In this document: piece after piece, positions 1 through 10,445 of the stretch
Layout of the letters: each line of letters starts with the position of its first letter
Numbering within the stretch: the stretch's first letter is position 1
The notes under the pieces: model-generated
Seen by the model: the letters and a program-made list of their open reading frames with translations, nothing else
What the model was told of the DNA's origin: nothing
The model's database searches: none
Position numbers and translations under genes: made by a program
Assembly: GCA_963575745.1 (NCBI GenBank)
Contig: CAUYUJ010000198.1
Coordinates: forward strand, 1-22,500
From: Prorocentrum cordatum
Taxonomy: Eukaryota > Sar > Dinophyceae > Prorocentrales > Prorocentraceae
Length of the DNA stretch: 22,500 bases
Reading direction: 5' to 3'

Positions 1-1150
1 GGGGTCGCTATCCGTTTCGGGCTCGCAAAGCGTGGCAGGCGTGGCACATCCTTGACACCGCAGGGGGCGCGCTGGGGGTGGGGTCGCTATCCGTTTCGGG
101 CTCGCAAAGCGTGGCAGGCGTGGGACATCCTCGACACCACAGGGGGCGCGCTGGGGGTGGGGCCGCTATCCGTTTCGGGCTCGCAAAGCGTGGCAGGCGT
201 GGCACATCCTCGACACCACAGGGGGGAGCCCTGGGTGTGGGGTCGCTATCCGTGTCGGGCTCGCAAAGCGTGGCAGGCGTGGCACATCCTCGACACCACA
301 GGTGGGCGCGCTGGGGGTGGGGTCGCTATCCGTTCCCGGCTCGCAAAGCGTGGCAGGCGTGGCGCATTCTCGACACCACAGGGGGCGCGCTGGGGGTGGG
401 GTCGCTATCCGTTTCGGGCTCCTACCCTCCGTTCTCCTTCTCGCAAAGCGTGGCAAGCGTGGCACATCCTGAAATCCACAGGGGGCGCGCTGGGGGTGTT
501 TTGCGCGGGGGGTGGGGGCCATATGCGTTTCGGGCTCGCAAAGCGTGGCAGGCGTGGCACTTCCTCGACACCAGAGGGGGTGCGCTGGGGGTGGTGGCCC
601 TATGCGTTTCGGGCTCGCAAAGCGTGGCAGGCGTGGCACTTCCTCGACACCAGAGGGGGTGCGCTGGGGGTGGGGGCCCTATGCGTTTCGGGCTCGCAAA
701 GCGTGGCAGGCGTGGCACTTCCTCGACACCAGAGGGGGTGCGCTGGGGATGGGGGCCCTATGCGTTTCGGGCTCGCAAAGCGTGGCAGGCGTGGCACTTC
801 CTCGACACCAGAGGGGGTGCGCTGGGGGTGGGGGCCCTATGCGTTTCGGGCTCGCAAAGCGCGGCAGGCGTGGCACTTCCTCGACACCAGAGGGGGTGCG
901 CTGGGGGTGGGGGCCCTATGCGTTTCGGGCTCGCAAAGCGTGGCAGGCGTGGCACATCCTCGACACCAGAGGGGGTGCGCTAGCGGTGGGGGGCCCTATG
1001 CGTTTCGGGCTCGCAAAGCGCGGCAGGCGTGGCACTTCCTCGACACCAGAGGGGGTGCGCTGGGGGTGGGGGCCCTATGCGTTTCGGGCTCGCAAAGCGT
1101 GGCAGGCGTGGCACATCCTCGACACCAGAGGGGGTGCGCTAGCGGTGGGA
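1..1150. repeat. 79-bp tandem repeat array, about 14 copies
   Basis: A unit containing TTTCGGGCTCGCAAAGCG then GGCAGGCGTGGCAC recurs every 79 bp, with a longer irregular unit near 415-530. Two subfamilies are visible. Left copies (1-500) carry CACCACAGGGGGCGCGCTGG and mostly a GGTCGCTATCC junction. Right copies (500-1150) carry CACCAGAGGGGGTGCGCTGG and a GGCCCTATGCG junction. Because 79 is not a multiple of 3, three units return to the same frame, and the lack of stops gives long open frames on both strands; I treat these as artefacts. The array probably continues left of the window. It ends at GAGCTCGTACC near 1150. Confidence 0.95.
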
Positions 1151-1739
1151 GCTCGTACCTTGTCAAGAACTGTGAACACCTTGGCTCCAGCCGGCTCGGC
1201 GCGCCTGCGCTCTCACGCAGGCGCGCTCCTGTAGTCCTACTTCAGAGCACCGCCCTTCCTGCGCGCGGCGGTCATGCCGCCGAAACTTGCCATGGGCGCT
1301 CTGCCGCCTCCGTGTCCGGCGATTACAAATCAGTATGTGGGGTTCCTCGGTCGCGTAATGCTTTTTTTTGTCGCCTTTCCACTTCTGACAGGTTCTGAAA
1401 ACCCATAGCTGCCGCCAGATCCCCAAGAGAGCCGCAGAAGGGGCCCACGACGGCCCCAAGACGCCACCGCAAGCGCGCCACAAGGGCGACTATCTTTGGG
1501 CCCCCACGGCCGTCCGCGGGCCCCATTCGCGCAGCGCTCGGAGGTGGGAGCCGGCACGGCTGCGCGATACATGTGCGCCTTCCGGCGCCCATGTATCGCT
1601 GCCCCGCCGCCGGGCCCGTTCCTCGATACATGGGCGCCTCCCGGCGCCGGGAGGCGCTGGGAAAGTCAGCTACATTAGCTGATTCTCCCCCCCCCCCCCT
1701 CCCTTTGATATCCCCCCCCTTTCGCCCGGCCCGATCCTC
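1151..1739. other. Non-coding stretch with clustered palindromes
   Basis: No recognisable gene. It contains a perfect hairpin at 1199-1226 (arms GCGCGCCTGCG / CGCAGGCGCGC, 6-nt loop), a near-perfect one at 1565-1598 (CGATACATGTGCGCC paired with GGCGCCCATGTATCG), and a perfect 24-bp palindrome at 1634-1657 with half-site GCGCCTCCCGGC. A short TCAGCTA/TAGCTGA inverted repeat follows at 1667-1683. The open frames here have no family resemblance. Confidence 0.6.
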
Positions 1740-1870
1740 CCTTCGCCAACTACGCGTGGCAGGTAAGGAAGATACACCCCCCAAGGGGGGTACGATCGAA
1801 GACGACGAGGGCGGGTATCGAGCGTTTGGTACATACATGTTGCGTGAGACGCGACAAGATAAGAAAGACT
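1740..1870 (-). repeat. Inverted copy of the composite-repeat head
   Basis: Read on the minus strand, this segment matches the plus-strand head at about 2205-2330. Both run through ATACCCGCCC-type sequence, then CGTCTTCGATCGTA, a C-run with a short G-run, TATCTTCC and GTAGTTGGCG. Together they form a large imperfect inverted repeat with about 340 bp between the arms. The arms differ at scattered sites, so the event is not recent. Confidence 0.7.
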
Positions 1871-1989
1871 AAGCTTATTATTGGCGGACCCTCTACAAGC
1901 GCACTGGCGCTCTCGTCTCGGCGCGGGCTGCATTTCGAAATTGAAGCTCACGCTCAAGCGTTTCGGGGTTCCGCCCAAACCGGACCCCC

Positions 1990-2185
1990 CACGACAATAA
2001 CAACAACACCAACACAGCAACAACAACAGCAGCAACAACATGAACAACAACGATAACAACAACAGCACCACCAACAACACCAACAACACCACCACCACCA
2101 ACAACACCAAAACCACCACCAACAACCACAACAACAGAGACAACTACAACACCACCAGCACCAACAATCACAACAATCAGTTTAA
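1990..2185 (+). repeat. CAA/CAC-rich low-complexity tract
   Basis: Irregular CAA, CAC and AAC triplets with little G or T on the plus strand. The same kind of tract occurs at 2895-3020, 5620-5640 and 12468-12515, each next to a composite-repeat unit, so it behaves as the unit linker. Leucine-, valine- or cysteine-rich open frames on the minus strand are by-products. Confidence 0.9.
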
Positions 2186-2189
2186 GACT

Positions 2190-2880
2190 ACTCGCGCTTA
2201 CCTGCTCGCATGCCATTCAACACGAACGCGTATATCTCAAATCCTTGGTACCCGCCCTGTTCGTCTTCGATCGTATCCCCCTTAGGGGTATATCTTCCCT
2301 ACCTACCGCGTGTAGTTGGCGCAGCCCCAGGGGAAGAGAGGACAGATGGAAGAGGGAGGGAGGAGGATGGAGCACGAGCGAGATTAGCAGGAGGGAGGCT
2401 TAGGAACAGAAAGCACGTGGCAGAACCAAACGGGTAGGTCGGTCGGGTGGACCCTAACGGGCGGGTCAGGAAAGCGGGCCCAGGTGGCCACGTCGAGTAG
2501 GCGGGTTGCCGAAGCGTGAACATGAGTCGGGAGGAAGTCTCGTGCGATAGCGCGATTCCAAAGAAGATCACAAGACATGTCGAAGCGACAGCGTGATTCC
2601 CTAAGGGTTGAAGGCGCGACGCTTGAATAAGTTGCGATGAAGTCCCACGCGCGAGCGCGACTTCTGCATAATTTGTGAGAAGTCCCGCGCGAGAGCGCGA
2701 GTTGGGAATATCCGTGTGAGGAAATATCAGGCAGGAGCCTTTGATGTTGTAAACCGAAGGCCAAAGAGACAATTCTAAGACTGAAGACTTTCCCAGAAAA
2801 CAACAGGGTGCGAGTCCCGTGAAAAGGTAACCCAATGGAATAACACCACATGCCCCGGAGGGGTATCAGCAACATTCATT
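2190..2880 (+). repeat. Composite repeat unit 1 (short form)
   Basis: Order of parts: head (2205-2330, with CATTCAACACGAACGCG and CGTCTTCGATCGTA); a short purine tract (2330-2400); a body with monomers of the form GAAGTCTCG, GCGATAGCGCGATTCC, AATTTGTGAGAAGTCCC (about 2515-2720); and a tail (2770-2870) with GAAGACTTTCCC and ACAGGGTGCGAG. These parts recur in the same order in units 2 and 3. The purine tract and body are much shorter here. Nothing in it looks coding. Confidence 0.65.
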
Positions 2881-2894
2881 ATTTAGACACGAGA

Positions 2895-3030
2895 ATTCAA
2901 CAGCGACAACACCACCGACAATAACAACACCAACAACAGCACCACCAACAACAGCAACAACACCAACAACACCACCACCACCAACAACACCACCACCACC
3001 AACAGTAATAACAACAACACCAACAACATT
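2895..3030 (+). repeat. CAA-rich linker between composite units 1 and 2
   Basis: Follows ACGAGAATTCAACAGCGAC, a junction matched at 5608 (ACGTGAGAATTCAACAAC) and 12455 (AAGTGAAAATTCAACAAC). The tract is mostly CAA/CAC triplets. Confidence 0.85.
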
Positions 3031-3259
3031 CATTATAAGGCTGTTTGCTCTTGGCCCGTGTGTCATTCAAAACGAATTCCCACACACCATCGATACCCGC
3101 CCTTTTCTGTCTTCGGTCACACACTCTTTTGGGGGATTCTTTCTCTTCGCGGGGGGCGGCGGGCTTAGACAGGCGGGCAAACCTGAACGGGCGGACAATC
3201 CTTCGTGAGCGTACATGTGCCCGTCATTGGAATTGGTGTGGGCCCTGCAAAAAGAAGAG

Positions 3260-3428
3260 GGGGAAGAACGAGGGAGAGTGGGAGGAAGGGAGGGGGAGGG
3301 ACGAAGGAAGAGGGAAAACGCCAGGAGAGAAGGAGCGAAGAGGGGGGCGGTTGATTAGAGGCAGAAATAGATAAAGAGAGAGAGAGAAACAGAGAAAGAG
3401 AAATACATATAAGAGAGGTATAACAAAT

Positions 3429-3465
<37 letters not shown>

Positions 3466-3715
3466 AAGAAAGAGATGGGAGAGAGAAAGAAAGAGGGAGG
3501 GAGGAGGCAGGAGAGGGGAGGGAAAGGGGAGGATTGGATTGGACACTTCGGGGGAGGGAAAAGGGAGGAGGGAGAGGAGGAAGAGGGGATAGGGCAGAGA
3601 GGCATAAGGATGAGGGAAGAGAAAAGGGAGAGAGATGGGAGGAGAGGAGGGAGGAGGAGGAGGAGGAGGAGGAGGAGGAGGAGGAGGAGGGAAAGGGAGG
3701 AGGAACAGGAAGGTA
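3260..3715 (+). repeat. Purine-only GA/GGA microsatellite
   Basis: Nearly pure A/G on the plus strand, with GA runs (3430-3465) and GGA runs (3645-3690). Homopurine-homopyrimidine tracts of this length can form triplex DNA in vitro; that is general knowledge, not something the sequence proves. It is the same compartment of the composite repeat that holds the LINE in unit 3. Confidence 0.95.
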
Positions 3716-3719
3716 AGAC

Positions 3720-4240
3720 GTGAACGTTCGAGGAAGTCCTAAGCGAAAGCGCCGTTCCTGAAGGAAGTCTCGGGCGGGAACCCACGACGGGCGGGCGATC
3801 CCCTGACGGGCGGGTCGGGCGTGTGGGACATTCAAGCGGGATGCCTGAGTATGGCGAGAGCGCGATTCCTGAGAGTAAATTGTGACGGCGTCCTTGGCGC
3901 AGCGTGTTTCCTGAGCGTCGAACGCACGATTTCTGAATACATTGCATGGAAGTCACGGGCGAGAGCGCAACTCCTGAATAACATGTGGGGGGTTCTCTGG
4001 CGGGAGCGGGGGTCTTGATTAAATTGCGAGGAGATCTTGATTCAATTGTGAAGAAATCTCAAGCGGAAGCGAAGTTCCTGAGTAAATTGTGAGAAAGCCT
4101 CAGATTGGAGCGGAGGTCCTGACACAATTGCGAGGAAGTCGCAGGCGGGAGCACCGGTCCTGAGTAAATTGTGAAGAAATCTCAGGCGGGAGTGGGGTCC
4201 GGAGTAAATTTGGAGGAAGCCTCAAGCGGGAACCGTTGTT
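3720..4240 (+). repeat. Degenerate ~41-bp monomer array (unit 2 body)
   Basis: Monomers approximate GAAGTCTCAGGCGGGAGC, a short variable stretch, then TTCCTGAGTAAATTGTGAG. Good examples start near 3948, 4058, 4136 and 4172. Divergence is high, with indels. The same array in the same order is at 11525-12040. Confidence 0.85.
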
Positions 4241-4375
4241 GTAATCCGGGGGGGCAGGGGCCCAGTTTGAACACGAATGCTTTCCCTGTCAAAAGACAGG
4301 GTGCGAGCGTCGAAGGGCACATTTTGATTGAGAAAATCAATCCGCACCGGTGAGGGGGATCAACAACAAGTGGCA

Positions 4376-4480
4376 CGTGTGCCATGGCTCTTGCGCAAAA
4401 AAAAGTGATGATGAGGAGGTGGAAAAGGAGGGGGGAAGAGGGGGCAAACCGTCGCCCTTCGGGGCCCAGCAACGGGGCCT
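4376..4480. other. Short unique spacer
   Basis: Between the unit 2 tail and the G-rich array. No gene or repeat recognised. Confidence 0.4.
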
Positions 4481-5575
4481 AAATCCCAGGTGGGGAGGGG
4501 GGGGGAGGTGGCGTGCGTCGCGACGCGGAAGAACAGCTCGGAGCGGAGGGGGCACGGGGCGGAGTGGTTCAACAATGGGGGCGCTGGGGTGGGGGCCCCC
4601 CGGGGGCCCCCCCCGCCGCAGGAGTAAGGGGGGGGGGGGAGGTGGTGTGCGTCGCGACGCGGAATAAAATGGTTGGGGCGGACGGGGCACTGGGCGGGGC
4701 TTGGGGCAGAGGGCCGCGGGGAGGTGGTCCAACTGGGGCGCTGGGGACGGGGGGGGAGGAAGGGCGGAGGTGGTGCAAGCCGCGACGCGGAATAACACTG
4801 TCGGGGCGGAGGGGGCACGGGGTGGAACCCCCAATGGGGCACTGGGGCGCGGGGAGGGAAGTGGGGGAGGTGGTGTGCGTCGCGACGAAGAACAAACCGT
4901 TCGTGGCGGAGGGGGCAGTGGGCGGGGCTCCCGCTGGGGAGCTGGGGACGCGGGGGGAATCGGGGAAGAGGCACGTGCCGCGGGAGTTCCAACTCGGCGC
5001 TGGGGACGCGGACTGGGTGTGTGTGTGTGTTGTCGTGTGTGTGTGTGATTGTGTGTGTCGGTGTGCGTCGCGACGCGGAATAAAGCGTTCGTGGCGGAGG
5101 GGGGCAGTGGGCGGGGCTCCCGCTGGGGCTCTGGGGACGCGGGGGGGCTCGGGGCAGAGAGCCACGGCGCGGGGGTCCCACACTGGCGCTGGGGACGCGG
5201 TGTGTGTGAGTGTGTGTGTGTGTGTGTGCGACGCGGAATAAAGCGTGAGCTGGTGGAGGGTGGCGGCAGTGGAACGGGGGCGCTCGGGGCAGAGAGCCAC
5301 GGCGCGGGGGTCCCACTCTGGCGCTGGGACGCAGGGTGGGGTGGGGTGGGGTGGGGTGGGGGGGAGGGGGGGGGGCGACGCGGAACGGAATCAGCGTTCG
5401 TCGCGGAGGGGGGCGGTGGGCGGGCTCCCGCTGGGGCGCTGGGGACGCGGGGGGGCTCGGGGCAGAGAGCCACGGCGCGGGGGTCCCACTCTGGCGCTGG
5501 GGACGCGGGTGGGGGGTGGAAGGGGGGGGGGGTTCTTTGGGGGGGGGCGACGCGGAATAAAATGGTCGGAGCTCT
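4481..5575 (+). repeat. G-rich tandem array with palindromic core
   Basis: Eight irregular units, each anchored by CGACGCGGAA (or CGACGAAGAA) at 4521, 4655, 4783, 4883, 5071, 5229, 5376 and 5548; spacing ranges from 100 to 188 bp. In several units the anchor is part of the perfect 12-bp palindrome GCGTCGCGACGC followed by GGAATAAA. The remainder is G-runs with GGGGCGCTGGGGACGCGG motifs and embedded GT microsatellites (5015-5060, 5198-5229). The minus strand reads as long proline/alanine/histidine open frames with no family match. Confidence 0.9.
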
Positions 5576-5989
5576 AGACACCCTGTGCAAGATAAGAACT
5601 GTTCTACAGACGTGAGAATTCAACAACAACAATACTTATTCTAAGACTGTTCGCTCGTACTTGCCCGTGTGTCATTCAAAACGAATTCCCCACGCCCTCG
5701 ATGCCCGCCTTTTTGTCTTCGTACACACCCCTTTTGGGGGGATTATTTCTCTTTGCGGGGGGCGGCGGGCTTAGACAGGCGGGTGCGCCTGAACGGGCGG
5801 GCAATCCTTCGTGGGCGTACATGTGCCCGCCATTGGAATTGGCGTGGGCCCTGCAAAAAGAGGAGGGGGATACCGAAGGGGAGTGCGAGGAAGGGAGCGG
5901 GGGGGGGGGGGGGGGTGCGAAGGCAGTGGAAACCGCCATAGAGAAGGAGCGAGCGGGGGGAGGTTGAATTAGCGGCAGAGGGAAGGAGA

Positions 5990-6430
<441 letters not shown>

Positions 6431-6548
6431 GGGAGGAGGCAGGAGAGGGGAGGGAGAAGGGATGAGGGAGGGGAGGGAGAGGGGATAAGGCAGAAAAGCA
6501 TAATGATGAGGGAAGAGAGGAGGGAGAGAGAAGGGAGGAGAGGAGGGG

Positions 6549-6567
6549 GGAGGGAGGAGGGAGAGGG
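6549..6567 (+). repeat. LINE target-site duplication, left copy
   Basis: GGAGGGAGGAGGGAGAGGG, identical to 11490-11508. The two copies flank the LINE exactly, and unit 2 has a single related sequence (GGAGGAGGGAAAGGGAGG) there. Low complexity makes part of the match easy by chance; the unit 2 alignment supports it. Confidence 0.75.
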
Positions 6568-7849
6568 GGTCCCACCCGTTGGGGGCCGCGCCCTGGCTCC
6601 TCGACGACTAGCGGAGCAGCCCCTGCAATTGAGGGGACCTCCGAATGATGACTTTGAGACGTGCCTTGACCGTCTGGCGAGAGAGAGAGAGCAGCGGATG
6701 GGGCAGGGCGTGTGCGCAGAGCTTGAAAAGCAGAGTGGGGGCAATCTAAAGCAATAAGACAGGAGGGGAGAGCCGTGCCATTCGCAGGAGGGAGGAGATG
6801 GGGGAGGAAGACTCCCAGTGGATCATGACCCCAACCAAGTGGAAGAGCAGGCAGAAGATGGACAAGCAGAGGTTGAACGATGGGGCAAACCACATTGTGA
6901 AGCAAGTCGTCTCCGCCAACGCATGCGCAACCGAACTTGCAGCCTTGGGCGCCTTGTCGAAAGCGCTTCGTGGTGTTCCAGCTGTTGAAACACGATTGGA
7001 GCAGCGCAACGAAGACAAAGGGCGGTACCATACTGCTGCTTCGAAGGATGACTCTGAATGAGGTGTCACTATCGGCTCCAGTCAGAGAGGGTGCCCATTT
7101 TCTGAGTCTTGGGGCGACGATACTGGAGATGGGCTCTGAGTGGAAGTCGGGAGTGATCAACAAGTTTGTTCTGGACATTTTTCCTCTGGGTGTCTTCTGG
7201 GGGCCTCTGAATGTACCTCGAGTCCAGGAAGTCTTGATGCACTTGCCAGAAGAGGGAGTCCTTCAGGTACGGGGGCCGCCGAAAAGCAATGCAATAATCA
7301 TCGCCGTCAAGGGTGTCCTGAAGCTGAGTGACCTCCGAGGAAAGAGGTCAGAATTGATGGCAAACGCGAAGTCGTGCAGCAAGGCTACGAATGCGGGGGT
7401 CGCCTGCCTGCGCCTTGAAACCGATTTCCTTGAATCGCGAAAAAATCGCCGGCGGACAAGAATGCCTCGGAGCACAGGTGTAAGCTTGCAAAGCTTCTCT
7501 TTCAGCGCGCAGAATCTGGGGGGTCGGGCGGGAACCATGTAGCGGGTCAGACACATAACCAGTAACCGATAGAGCATATACATGGTGAACGGTGATACTG
7601 CTGGCCAGGCCAAGCCCCACTTTCTTGATGGCGAGGGACCTCTGGGCAAGATTGTAGGCGACAGGATTCCAGGAGAGGCTGGGGGCATTCCACCCAAGGT
7701 AGAACCCAAGATATTTCCCGTGGTATTGTATTTTGAATTGGTTGACACGAATCCCCATTCTTTTGAATTCGGCCCTAGCTGTCTCAACGCTGCCAGGTTC
7801 CAGGAGGACGATGACGCACTTCTTGAGATTTAAAAGAAGCCCATCACCA

Positions 7850-8640
7850 CTCCCATAGAGACAGATCTGACGGACAACGGCTGGGAGAACAGCGTAGATA
7901 TCAGATGAGGTGAGGCCAAGATCGCCGGCAAAAGCTGTGACCCTCTTCGGGGCCTCGATGGGAAGGTGATGCAACCATCTCAGGAGCGGGTCGAGGACGA
8001 ATGCACATAAAACGCCAGAGAGCGGGCAGCCCTGCTTGACGCCCCGCAGGGCGGTGAAAGAGACAGGGTCCGAACCGCGAGAGGAAATGATACATTGCAT
8101 GTTAGAATGCAGTAATGTGATAGCTGTGATCATGAATGTGGGAAAGTTGTACGCCCTCAGAACCCTGAAGATCCAGGAGTGGTGCACAGACGGGAAGGCG
8201 GCGCGAAAGTCGAAGAAGCAAGCTCCAGCTCGCTCCCCCCCGCGCACAGCATGCCAGTGAGCAAGATTGAAATCGACCTCGAGGACGTTATCGATGATTT
8301 GACGACCCTTGATAAATCCACGCTGAGTTTCATGAAGACGATCACGGGCGACTTCCGATATCGGGGAGGCGATTAAACAGCTGATCAGTTTGTTGTCGGT
8401 GTTCGATAAAGCGATCGGTCTCGTGTCTTCGACAGTTTTGTAGACGTGCTCTGAGTCCCCGAGGCCCCCTTTCGGCAAGAGGGCGAGCTTGGCGGCATTG
8501 AAATCCGAGCTCATCGGGTTCCCCGCGAGGAGATGAAGATACACATCGTAAACGGCTTCTTGTGCCACAGGTCCAGCGGCCCTCCAGGCGCTGTAGCGCA
8601 AGCCGTCGGGTCCTGGGGCGGAATCTTTTTTTCCTGTGAA
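7850..8640 (-). pseudogene. ORF2 reverse transcriptase domain with altered catalytic box
   Basis: Motifs appear in the expected order: SAPGPDGLRYSAW, KLALLPKGG, TRPIALSNTDNKL, QRGFIKGRQIIDN, FFDFRAAFPSV (Asp present), ALRGVKQGCPLSG and AFAGDLGLTS. The last is the metal-binding FADD/YADD box; its first Asp codon is GGC (7924-7926) instead of GAC/GAT, a single A-to-G change removing a residue considered essential for polymerisation. The frame entering this domain requires removal of one A at 8626-8632. Confidence 0.9.
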
Positions 8641-9299
8641 GGAGGTCAAGAAATTGATCAAGCGTAAGGGCCCAGGGGAACCTTTGATGGGTACTGTTGG
8701 TGCATTGGTGGGGGTCAGAGGGGAGGGGGGGGAGGTCCTGAAGAAATTCAGCCCCAGCTCCTGGACACTGATGTCCACGTGCAAATACTGAACTCCAGTG
8801 GTCGGCAAGCATCCTGGCGCAGGTATTGGGCTCCGCGAATTCGCTGCCGTCTGCTCCGATGATCCCCTTCAAAGCTACTGTGCGCTGACTGGCCCTCCAG
8901 GCACGCGCGAGACGCCGAATGCGGTGCAGGTGATAATCGGCCGAGTTGGCTGGCAACCGATCTGCTTGCAGGAGGTCGCGTTCTTGCTCCTCAAGCTCAG
9001 CCTTCATCATTTGACTCGAGTGATTATGAAAGCCTGACCTATGGGTGAACAAGAAAAGCTCGGGGTCATAAAGCTCTTTCAGGACTGGGTGAGCTCGAAG
9101 GGCTCGCTGGATGCCGCGTTGGATTCGCCCGCGATGGGATCTAGCTAGGCGGAGACAGCATGCAATCTTTTCTTGTCGTGATGCAGCCACCGTTCGATAC
9201 ATCTCTTGCTTGCATTGCTGACCTGCTGCGACCATGCATGCCTTGACCTCTAGGAGACGCTCTGTGGGGTCGGTGCTGAAGTCCTGTCCGTTGGCGAGC

Positions 9300-10150
9300 T
9301 CTTCAAAGATGCTGGCGCGCGACTGGCGCTTAAATACCCAGGCCGGCAGGGACACTTCACCATTCGGCTTCCAAGGTTTGAGGGAGAGATAGACGGGGAC
9401 ATGGTCCGAGGGAAAATAATAATCAGCGACATTCCACTGTCTGGAACCGAGGGGGTTGTGGTCGAGGAGGTCGGCGGTGGGAATATTCGTATAGATGCGG
9501 TCAAGACGGGCATGGGTGGCGGAAGAGGTAGGAGTAGTCGTGATACGCCGATGGGTGAAGGAGTCCTGCTCGAGCTCTGCGAACTCGCTAAAGATAGCCC
9601 TGGGGGCTCCTGCAAGCCTGGGCGGAGAGATGCGCTCAACCCCGCTAGAGGCATATCACCTACTTTCCCCAAGCTCGAGACAGTTGAAATCCCCAAGGAT
9701 GAAAGAAGAAGAGGATGCAGACGAGGGGAGGGCACGACGAACAGAGCCAAACTGGGCTCGAGTCCAGGGTTCGGGAAGGTCGGGGGCAATTTGAACATTG
9801 ACTATGCTTGGGGCCCCCCGGGGTCCTGGGAGCTGGAGAAGAGCAACGCGGCCAGACACAATATCACGAAATGCATATTGGCTGAACTGCCGCTGAAGCC
9901 GCAGAAAGATAAAGATGAGAAGGCCTCCAGCATTCGCGGGTGGCTCGAACGAGCCGAAGATGGCGTGCTGCTTAAAGTCCCGCTTGAGACGGAGGAGGTC
10001 ACCCTCGGTACCGCGGGCCCCTTGCACTGCTAGTATATCGTTGTGTTGAAGGAGAGAATGGAGGATATGAATTTTATGTCGAACGAGACGCTGGTTAGAA
10101 TAAGCAGAACCAATAAGAGCCTGAGAGTTCCAAGTGGTGATCTTGAAGGG
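9300..10150 (-). pseudogene. ORF2 endonuclease (APE-type) domain
   Basis: Starts FKITTWNSQAL and ends SDHVPVYLSLKPW. One frame holds the whole domain, broken only by TGA 9656-9658 just after GDFNCLELGESR; sequence downstream of the stop is still recognisable (HARLDRIYTN, SDHVPV). This looks like a point nonsense mutation, possibly CGA to TGA. The residue after Q in AVQGARG is where this family normally has catalytic Glu, so a missense change is likely too. Confidence 0.8.
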
Positions 10151-10445
10151 ATCTTTCGGGAAGTACGGCTGGGAGGAGGAGGGCTGAAAGCTAGACGGCT
10201 CCCCCCCTGAATTCGGCGACAAGGCGGGGGGGGGGGGTCCCGAGGAAGGAGAGGGGGCGGGAGTCAACAGAGGCTCGCCATACTCACTGAAAGCTTCGGA
10301 GATCTGCAGCGGCAGCGAAGGTGTGGCAGCATGCGGGGGGGGAGGAGCAGCGCCCCACGCGCTCCTCCTCCACTAGGAAGACGTCAAAACCAATGCCCTC
10401 TAGGGAGTCGCTCCTGGCTGGAGCGTCGGCCTGCAAAAACAACCA

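Larger units (their letters stand above)
3031..4375 (+). repeat. Composite repeat unit 2 (uninterrupted reference copy)
   Basis: Head 3040-3260 (CGTGTGTCATTCAAAACGAA, then the GACAGGCGGGC and GAACGGGCGG motifs); purine microsatellite 3260-3715; body 3720-4240 of degenerate ~41-bp monomers; tail 4240-4375 (AATCCGGGGGG, TCAAAAGACAGGGTGCGAG, TTTTGATTGAGAAAA, GCACCGGTGA). It is collinear with unit 3 over head, purine tract, body and tail, including a shared irregular stretch with CCCACGACGGGCGGGCGATC at 3781. That argues for duplication of the whole unit rather than independent monomer growth. No coding signal. Confidence 0.8.
6608..10372 (-). pseudogene. LINE ORF2 relic: AP endonuclease, reverse transcriptase, C-terminal Cys/His motif
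   Basis: ORF2 normally nicks target DNA and copies the element RNA into it. Order on the minus strand: endonuclease with WNSQAL (about 10130), GDFN (9683-9694), DRIYTN (about 9490) and SDH (9401-9409); linker; RT with SAPGPDG (about 8605), FFDFRAAFPS (about 8205), GVKQGCPLSG (about 8030) and FAGD (7921-7932); then CKFGCACVGGDD...HNVVC (6885-6941) and a C-terminus ending at TAG 6608-6610. Lesions: in-frame TGA at 9656-9658; one extra A in the A7 run at 8626-8632, after which the frame changes; TGA at 7348-7350; a further frame change between about 7340 and 7150; and a last change at the CT run 6679-6691. The usual QE of the endonuclease reads QG (about 10010), and FADD reads FAGD. No in-frame ATG is visible before the endonuclease. 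Confidence 0.88.

Noticed and set aside
1-1150. CRISPR-like array
   Set aside because: Units are directly adjacent 79-bp repeats without unique spacers, in a eukaryotic context.
52-1398. 448-codon open frame and its many partners over the 79-bp array
   Set aside because: The frames come from stop-poor repeats on both strands and share no known domain.
2800-2822. tRNA-like B box (GGGTGCGAGTCCC) in the tail of unit 1
   Set aside because: No matching A box or cloverleaf upstream, and the motif is not kept in units 2 and 3, so a tRNA or tRNA-derived SINE is not supported.
3165-3956. Serine/leucine/proline-rich minus-strand frames across purine tracts (also 5676-7178 downstream of the LINE)
   Set aside because: They are translations of GA microsatellite. 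Only the part of the second one between about 7180 and 6700 is real LINE protein.
4337-5632. Long proline-rich minus-strand frame over the G-rich array
   Set aside because: Low-complexity translation of G-runs, with equally long frames on the opposite strand.
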